From assembly GCA_963648205.1 (NCBI GenBank), contig CAVJCT010000037.1, positions 1 through 16,954 of the forward strand: a stretch of 16,954 nt of DNA, in the 5' to 3' direction. Below, in pieces: positions 14,101 to 16,954 of this stretch. This stretch comes from UBA1181 sp963648205. GTDB taxonomy: Bacteria; Bacteroidota; Bacteroidia; Bacteroidales; Paludibacteraceae. Under the pieces are notes generated by a model. It worked only from the letters and a program-made list of their open reading frames with translations. It was not told where the DNA came from and ran no database searches. How positions within the stretch are numbered: the first letter of the stretch is position 1; every line of letters starts with the position of its first letter. The position numbers and the translations under genes are program-made.

Positions 14101-16954
14101 GTTGTGCTTGATACCATTCCATACGAGTTGGAGTGGGTAGGTTGGAAAGACAGCACCGCTTTGAAAGATGACAACGGTAACAAGATACAAGCAACCTATA
14201 CCCCAGCTGCTAATCCGAAGAGCCAAAACTACACGGGTATCGTGAAGTGGACAATTCCAACGATGTTGGTGGGCGAAGAGGATAAGTTGGTTTACCTTGC
14301 CAAAGCACGCGACTTAGGTTGTCCAGATGTTGACGATGTGGAGTATAAGAATGTGGCTTGGATCTCTTCAGAGACCGATTCGCCAGACTCATCACAAGTC
14401 AACTTGCTCACCACTTGCTCAGAGTTGCCACCAGTAATCGAGGAGCAAGATGCCCTCTCGAAGATAGCCGACCGCAAGAAAGCGATGGTGGACGATGAGG
14501 TAAACTACACCGTGAAGTTCAAGAATACCATTGGAACGAGAGTTGACAATAAGTGCAAATCAACCGATAGTTTGGTTGCGTTGGGTTCAGGTTCACTTCC
14601 TGCTGTTGGTGCTTCAGGTTTGAAACTCAGCACGAATGGTTCAACAGCCTACTTCTTCGCTCCAGAGTATTCTTACGGAAAGAACGGTACGGTTTATGCT
14701 ACCTTTGCAGAGTGTGCGCAATCTACGCAGGAACTTTACATTGTCTTCCGTTACGTCAGTGGAACACCAGGAAGCACAGACTTCAAGGGTGTCTGCATGA
14801 AATTGTTCATCAACAAAGATGGTCAGAACAATTTCGGATATCAATTGTATAATGATGGTACGTTGGTGGCAAAAGAGGGCGAGACTTGGTCGGATGCCCT
14901 TCAATTCCCAGGTTCATCTACATCGCCAACCTTCAAGTTCGTCTTGAACGATGAACATTTATATATGTATATCAATGACGAGGAAGACGAATGGACAAAC
15001 GTTGTCAAGGATTGGAAAGGGTTGACCTCTGCCGGTCCTGGCTATTTCGGAATGTACGTCAACAGTAATGGAAACTCTTCTACACAGTTGGGCGAATTCA
15101 TTACCGAGCTCGACTATGCGTTCAACATCACCCTCTACGATGACCTTCCAGAGGAGTTGGGTGAGGTAACGGATATTTCAGACGAGGGTGTTTGGAATGA
15201 GAAAACCAATCGAATCACTTGGCCAACCATTGCCACTACAAAAGAGACGGCTATGCCAGCCAACGATTCTATTGAATATACCTTCACTGCGAAAGTCGTT
15301 TCTTGTGAGAAATACATCAACAACACGGCACTCGCAACTGTCTATGGTCAAGATACTTTGAAATACATCAAGACTATTGAATGTGGTGAGGAGAATTGCA
15401 AGTTGGAAGAGGTAACCCTCAAGGTGGATGATGAAGTGGCATGCGACTCTACGATTCTTCGTGCTACTGCATTGCAAAAAGGTTCATACTATTACGAGTT
15501 CTATTTGGATGGCGAAAAGCAAACACCAAAGAACTACAAATATGACACTTTGATTATCAAAAACTCTGGTAAATGGCATGTCAAAGTCATCAACATGACA
15601 GACGAGACTTGCTACTTGGAGTCTAAGAAAATCACGGTTACGGTCAATGAAAGTCCAGTAGGCGAGGATTACGACTTGGACATCATCTGTAAGAATGTCA
15701 AAGTTGCTGAGAATGAGAATTATGTGAAGTTGGCAGCTGCCATTGCCACTAATACGAAGGCAGGCAACAGTATCACTTGGTTGGATGAAGCCAAAGAGCC
15801 AATGACTGAGATGCCAGACATCGACGCACTCTCAGCAGGCACTTACGATTACATGTACTTGATTGAGTCTCCAACTTGTGTGTCAGATACTTACCATGTA
15901 ACCTTCACCATTGCCGACACGGTGGCGTTGGAGTTGAAAGACCTCACGCTCTGTGCAGGCATCACAGGTACGCTCGACGCGGGCGAAGGCACTGGCTTGA
16001 CCTACTTGTGGAGCAACGGCGAAAAGACACAAACCATTGAGGTGGAGAAAGCCGGCGATTACACTGTCGAGGTTACCACTGCCGACGGATGTGTCAGCAA
16101 GGCAACATCAACCGTGAAGGTACAAGACAAGTTGGAGGTCGATTTGGGTAATGATACCACAATCTGTAGTGTCAATTTGCCATACGTTTTGGATGCGACA
16201 GAAAACTTCGACACCTACGAATGGGATGACGCATCTACAGAAAGCAAGTTGGAGGTTACCGCAACAGGCACTTACTCTGTCAAGGTAACCCAAGGAAAAT
16301 GTGAAGGATCGGGTGAGGTACACGTTACTGTCTCTCCAAATCCAGAACCAGAAGGCACATTCGCTGTTACCTACTTGATTGGCGACACTACTGCGACAGG
16401 AGTCTTCAATAAGACCTTGTCGGAGTACGATCCAACCGTTTTGACAAAGGAAGAGGGTATCACCTATATCTGGTTCGATGCCAACAAGAAGAAACTTTCA
16501 GGCGAGCCAACACCTGATGTGCCAAAAACAGGTGTCATCACAGAATACCAATATTATGTGTTGGCAATGAACGAAAGCGGATGTACAAGCGATACGATTC
16601 CAGTATTGGTAACCGTCAGCGGTACGCCAGTGCCAACCGTTGAGGATGTGGCATATTGCCAAGGCGAAACAGCTACGGCATTGACCGCAACATTGGGCGA
16701 GTATGAGGATAAAACGATTACGTTCGAATTGCAATGGTACGACCCAGATAAAAAGGCGTTGACAGAAGCCCCAGTTCCAAGTACGGATGAGGCTGGTCTC
16801 TTCACCTACTATGTAACTCAGAAGGGTTCAGACGGCGGTGAAAGTATGTACGTTCCTTTGAAAGTGAAGGTTTACGGCGTTGCCACCCCAGACACCACGG
16901 GCAACCGCTACGACTATTGCGCAGGCGATACCCACGACGCACTCGTCGCTCTCT
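11107..16954 (+). CDS. Giant exported GH8-family glycoside hydrolase with DUF11-like and Ig-like tail (3' end beyond window)
   Basis: One frame stays open for 1949 codons and runs off the window. The N-terminus (MNKFLRFLLLCVAVVGCGIG) is an export signal; it can be read as a lipoprotein signal (V-V-G-C17) or as a standard signal cut after VLA24. Residues about 33-568 are a glycoside hydrolase family 8 domain, a family acting on beta-1,4-glucans, chitosan, xylan or mixed-linkage glucans. Residues about 573-1414 are three DUF11-like domains, the second and third carrying large inserts. From about 1433 there are six Ig-like domains and the start of a seventh. The protein is probably surface-attached or secreted and degrades polysaccharide. 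Tails of this kind in Bacteroidota often end in a type IX secretion sorting domain, which cannot be seen here. The reading frame shows no interruption. Substrate is not determined. Confidence 0.9.
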   Translation, partial: MNKFLRFLLLCVAVVGCGIGEVLAADTDTDYKPELFITTHINQGDPACPFPQFLEYKGGGKSLAKYNAEGVTHADMEKAMREAYQIMMHRCRYSDLSHDGVQYITFNSDDVAGNYGTFVSEGDGYALLAAAIFADQNTFTGLYMWIHDVRFSGVERFIDGKSRGTDANDYAGPYMAAWKDKTFDAPYGSDSHSASDGDMDIAMGLLIAYKQWGEWMKYDGKVVKDFNGNPISLKYHAQRVIGALVDTIPQYDKGSGSLAGYLSGIVGIDGYQNRGNSWGELTRWRFSNDAIAKYGNINGPYNGGPNLYSIYGGNYIDYDGPSYFDEFYRWLKDGDGVDENNKDRAEWEMHQFRRAYASGNWLNAQAYAQGYYASIGNVSMEGDGDGTPTFGVYVDGEDFRYAWRHLIDYLWHGTAQYSWDPSSHQIVEGKTDDSEKLMAIRHCELLREPSESGTTLCSAMGASPDPGQPYWKGVSQIPQQYRYDGGITSVYHTNYTPGSSAAAPVIAEDLELTADIYRQCEILWDDNSGLAKFSNPEQRYIGSTPKYFHGWFRTLGMLICSGNLLAPEDMKPIANVKVYMSVDKTYAYVGDNVTYGVQYRNYGTLDASGTTITTKLDPNYTFVSATKGGKYNASNHSITWNIGSIPGFKSDGLAATMDSVFFTVNVADTLNPRICLTSTISGSNFDDWTSNEYPNHATYTMERNCVDILASRTLYVKKKANRTKLNPKDVVTFTVEFGNKSEGEDSWMNGGRDHVRISYGNYVPNPCYQFYMDYRFWNDSYEAYINMHNYRVSYYMYDAAAKGLYSDENKTGWTFVVDNVNDLDKYGYNPEEGPISFSYQKVPQGEDEYGKWNQRLMIRFGETLMAPSTHVYDKLDSQYLLHKGVYGPGFIRARLASNPASQLEERVKDDWSYSEDLKVKTIDAQAETFALITPCWANYDNPGYELGETDYSRNVCGIGPKAITMKPFSRVLVEEFDGYTWRRIQGTGPLPGREAYNVVVLDTIPYELEWVGWKDSTALKDDNGNKIQATYTPAANPKSQNYTGIVKWTIPTMLVGEEDKLVYLAKARDLGCPDVDDVEYKNVAWISSETDSPDSSQVNLLTTCSELPPVIEEQDALSKIADRKKAMVDDEVNYTVKFKNTIGTRVDNKCKSTDSLVALGSGSLPAVGASGLKLSTNGSTAYFFAPEYSYGKNGTVYATFAECAQSTQELYIVFRYVSGTPGSTDFKGVCMKLFINKDGQNNFGYQLYNDGTLVAKEGETWSDALQFPGSSTSPTFKFVLNDEHLYMYINDEEDEWTNVVKDWKGLTSAGPGYFGMYVNSNGNSSTQLGEFITELDYAFNITLYDDLPEELGEVTDISDEGVWNEKTNRITWPTIATTKETAMPANDSIEYTFTAKVVSCEKYINNTALATVYGQDTLKYIKTIECGEENCKLEEVTLKVDDEVACDSTILRATALQKGSYYYEFYLDGEKQTPKNYKYDTLIIKNSGKWHVKVINMTDETCYLESKKITVTVNESPVGEDYDLDIICKNVKVAENENYVKLAAAIATNTKAGNSITWLDEAKEPMTEMPDIDALSAGTYDYMYLIESPTCVSDTYHVTFTIADTVALELKDLTLCAGITGTLDAGEGTGLTYLWSNGEKTQTIEVEKAGDYTVEVTTADGCVSKATSTVKVQDKLEVDLGNDTTICSVNLPYVLDATENFDTYEWDDASTESKLEVTATGTYSVKVTQGKCEGSGEVHVTVSPNPEPEGTFAVTYLIGDTTATGVFNKTLSEYDPTVLTKEEGITYIWFDANKKKLSGEPTPDVPKTGVITEYQYYVLAMNESGCTSDTIPVLVTVSGTPVPTVEDVAYCQGETATALTATLGEYEDKTITFELQWYDPDKKALTEAPVPSTDEAGLFTYYVTQKGSDGGESMYVPLKVKVYGVATPDTTGNRYDYCAGDTHDALVAL
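11203..12810 (+). other. GH8 catalytic domain (residues ~33-568)
   Basis: The motif VSEGDGYALL (119-128) carries Glu121, which matches the GH8 proton donor (Glu95 in Clostridium thermocellum CelA). ASDGDMDIAMGLLIAYKQW (194-212) matches the GH8 signature around its active-site Asp (here Asp196), with Gly204 where Ser or Ala is usual. Further matches are PSYFDEFYRW (321-330), WRHLIDYLWHG (403-413), AAPVIAEDL (502-510) and FRTLGMLICSGNL (552-564), so the barrel is complete. At about 535 residues it is well above the family norm of roughly 350. The segment GEDFRYAWR (396-404) stands where GH8a enzymes have a YDAxR-type motif with the catalytic base, so the base may be Glu397 or Asp398. Confidence 0.85.
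12823..15348 (+). other. Three DUF11-like beta-sandwich domains, two with large inserts
   Basis: Domain 1 (residues ~573-700) is uninterrupted: DNVTYGVQYRNYG (591-603), then FVSATKGGKYN and the ITWNIGSI strand. Domain 2 opens with DVVTFTVEFGNKSEGE (729-744) but its next expected strand, YNVVVLDTIPYELEWVGW, starts only at 996; its ITW-like strand is GIVKWTIP (1044-1051). Domain 3 opens with DEVNYTVKFKN (1130-1140) and resumes at FNITLYDDLPEEL (1339-1351), ending with RITWPTI (1369-1375) and YTFTAKVVSC. In extracellular bacterial proteins such domains act as stalks or spacers. The second insert (about 1147-1337) contains FKFVLNDEHLYMYIND-type strands that resemble a concanavalin-A-like sandwich. 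Confidence 0.65.
15403..16954 (+). repeat. Tandem Ig-like domains (six, plus the start of a seventh)
   Basis: Divergent protein repeats of about 70-90 residues, not DNA repeats, run at residues ~1433-1514, 1518-1603, 1604-1672, 1673-1742, 1750-1838 and 1840-1922, with a seventh from 1925 cut by the window edge. The first four each hold one Cys near the start and one near the end (446/502, 528/591, 616/662 and 687/732, each plus 1000), suitable for an intradomain disulfide. Units 3 and 4 show the pattern Y-x-W...AGDYTVEV seen in cell-surface Ig or PKD-like domains. Units 5-7 resemble the Ig domains that Bacteroidota place before C-terminal sorting domains (YCQGETATALTA, 1850-1861; YCAGDTHDAL, 1937-1946). 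Confidence 0.7.

Noticed and set aside
11128..14904. Many minus-strand open frames of 60-180 codons opposite the GH8 gene (for example 11893-12432)
   Set aside because: The + strand is one continuous frame with an export signal and GH8 motifs. The antisense frames show no motifs and are explained by its codon use.
1..16954. CRISPR arrays, insertion sequences, attachment sites, rRNA genes
   Set aside because: No regularly spaced direct repeats, transposase-like frames or terminal inverted repeats were seen. The tRNA-Asp 3' end is not followed by an integrase gene or by a visible repeat of its end within the window.
15403..16954. DNA-level tandem repeats in the Ig-like region
   Set aside because: The units resemble each other only at the protein level; no long repeated nucleotide strings were found by eye.

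Overview
The window looks like part of a Bacteroidales (phylum Bacteroidota) chromosome. Three things suggest this. The upstream regions carry TAnnTTTG-type -7 promoter elements. Start codons follow A-rich leaders without a clear Shine-Dalgarno. The protein families (Bacteroidota-style UvrA and phosphohexomutase, an AAA-ATPase/PD-(D/E)XK fusion, a giant extracellular enzyme with DUF11-like and Ig-like domains) also fit. Species cannot be assigned from sequence alone.

Left edge (1-258): the 3' part of a tRNA-Asp(GUC) gene on the + strand, its intrinsic terminator, then an intrinsic terminator facing the other way for the minus-strand genes.

Middle (259-9281): six minus-strand housekeeping-type genes, transcribed in the order hemW (heme chaperone), coaD (CoA biosynthesis), an ABC-F ATPase with a Uup-like C-terminal coiled coil, a DUF4380-like mutarotase-fold protein, uvrA (nucleotide excision repair) and a GlmM-type phosphohexomutase. 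Gaps are short (29-99 bases). Promoter-like -7 elements precede hemW, coaD, uvrA and glmM, so this is probably several overlapping transcription units rather than one operon.

Divergent gene (9382-10962): facing away from hemW across a 100-base gap that holds one -7 element per direction. It encodes a 526-residue protein with an AAA-ATPase-like N-terminus and a C-terminal PD-(D/E)XK nuclease-like motif, a family often found in many copies in Bacteroidota and of unknown role.

Right third (11107-16954): one continuous reading frame of at least 1949 codons that runs off the window. It has an export signal, an N-terminal glycoside hydrolase family 8 (GH8) domain, three DUF11-like domains and a run of Ig-like domains. 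Two of the DUF11-like domains appear to be split at the same place by large beta-rich inserts. The tail carries 14 matches to the Bacteroidota O-glycosylation motif D(S/T)(A/I/L/V/M/T), and its proline codon use differs sharply from the catalytic part. This surface or secreted polysaccharide-degrading protein is the least ordinary object in the window. Its C-terminus, where a type IX secretion sorting domain might lie, is not visible.
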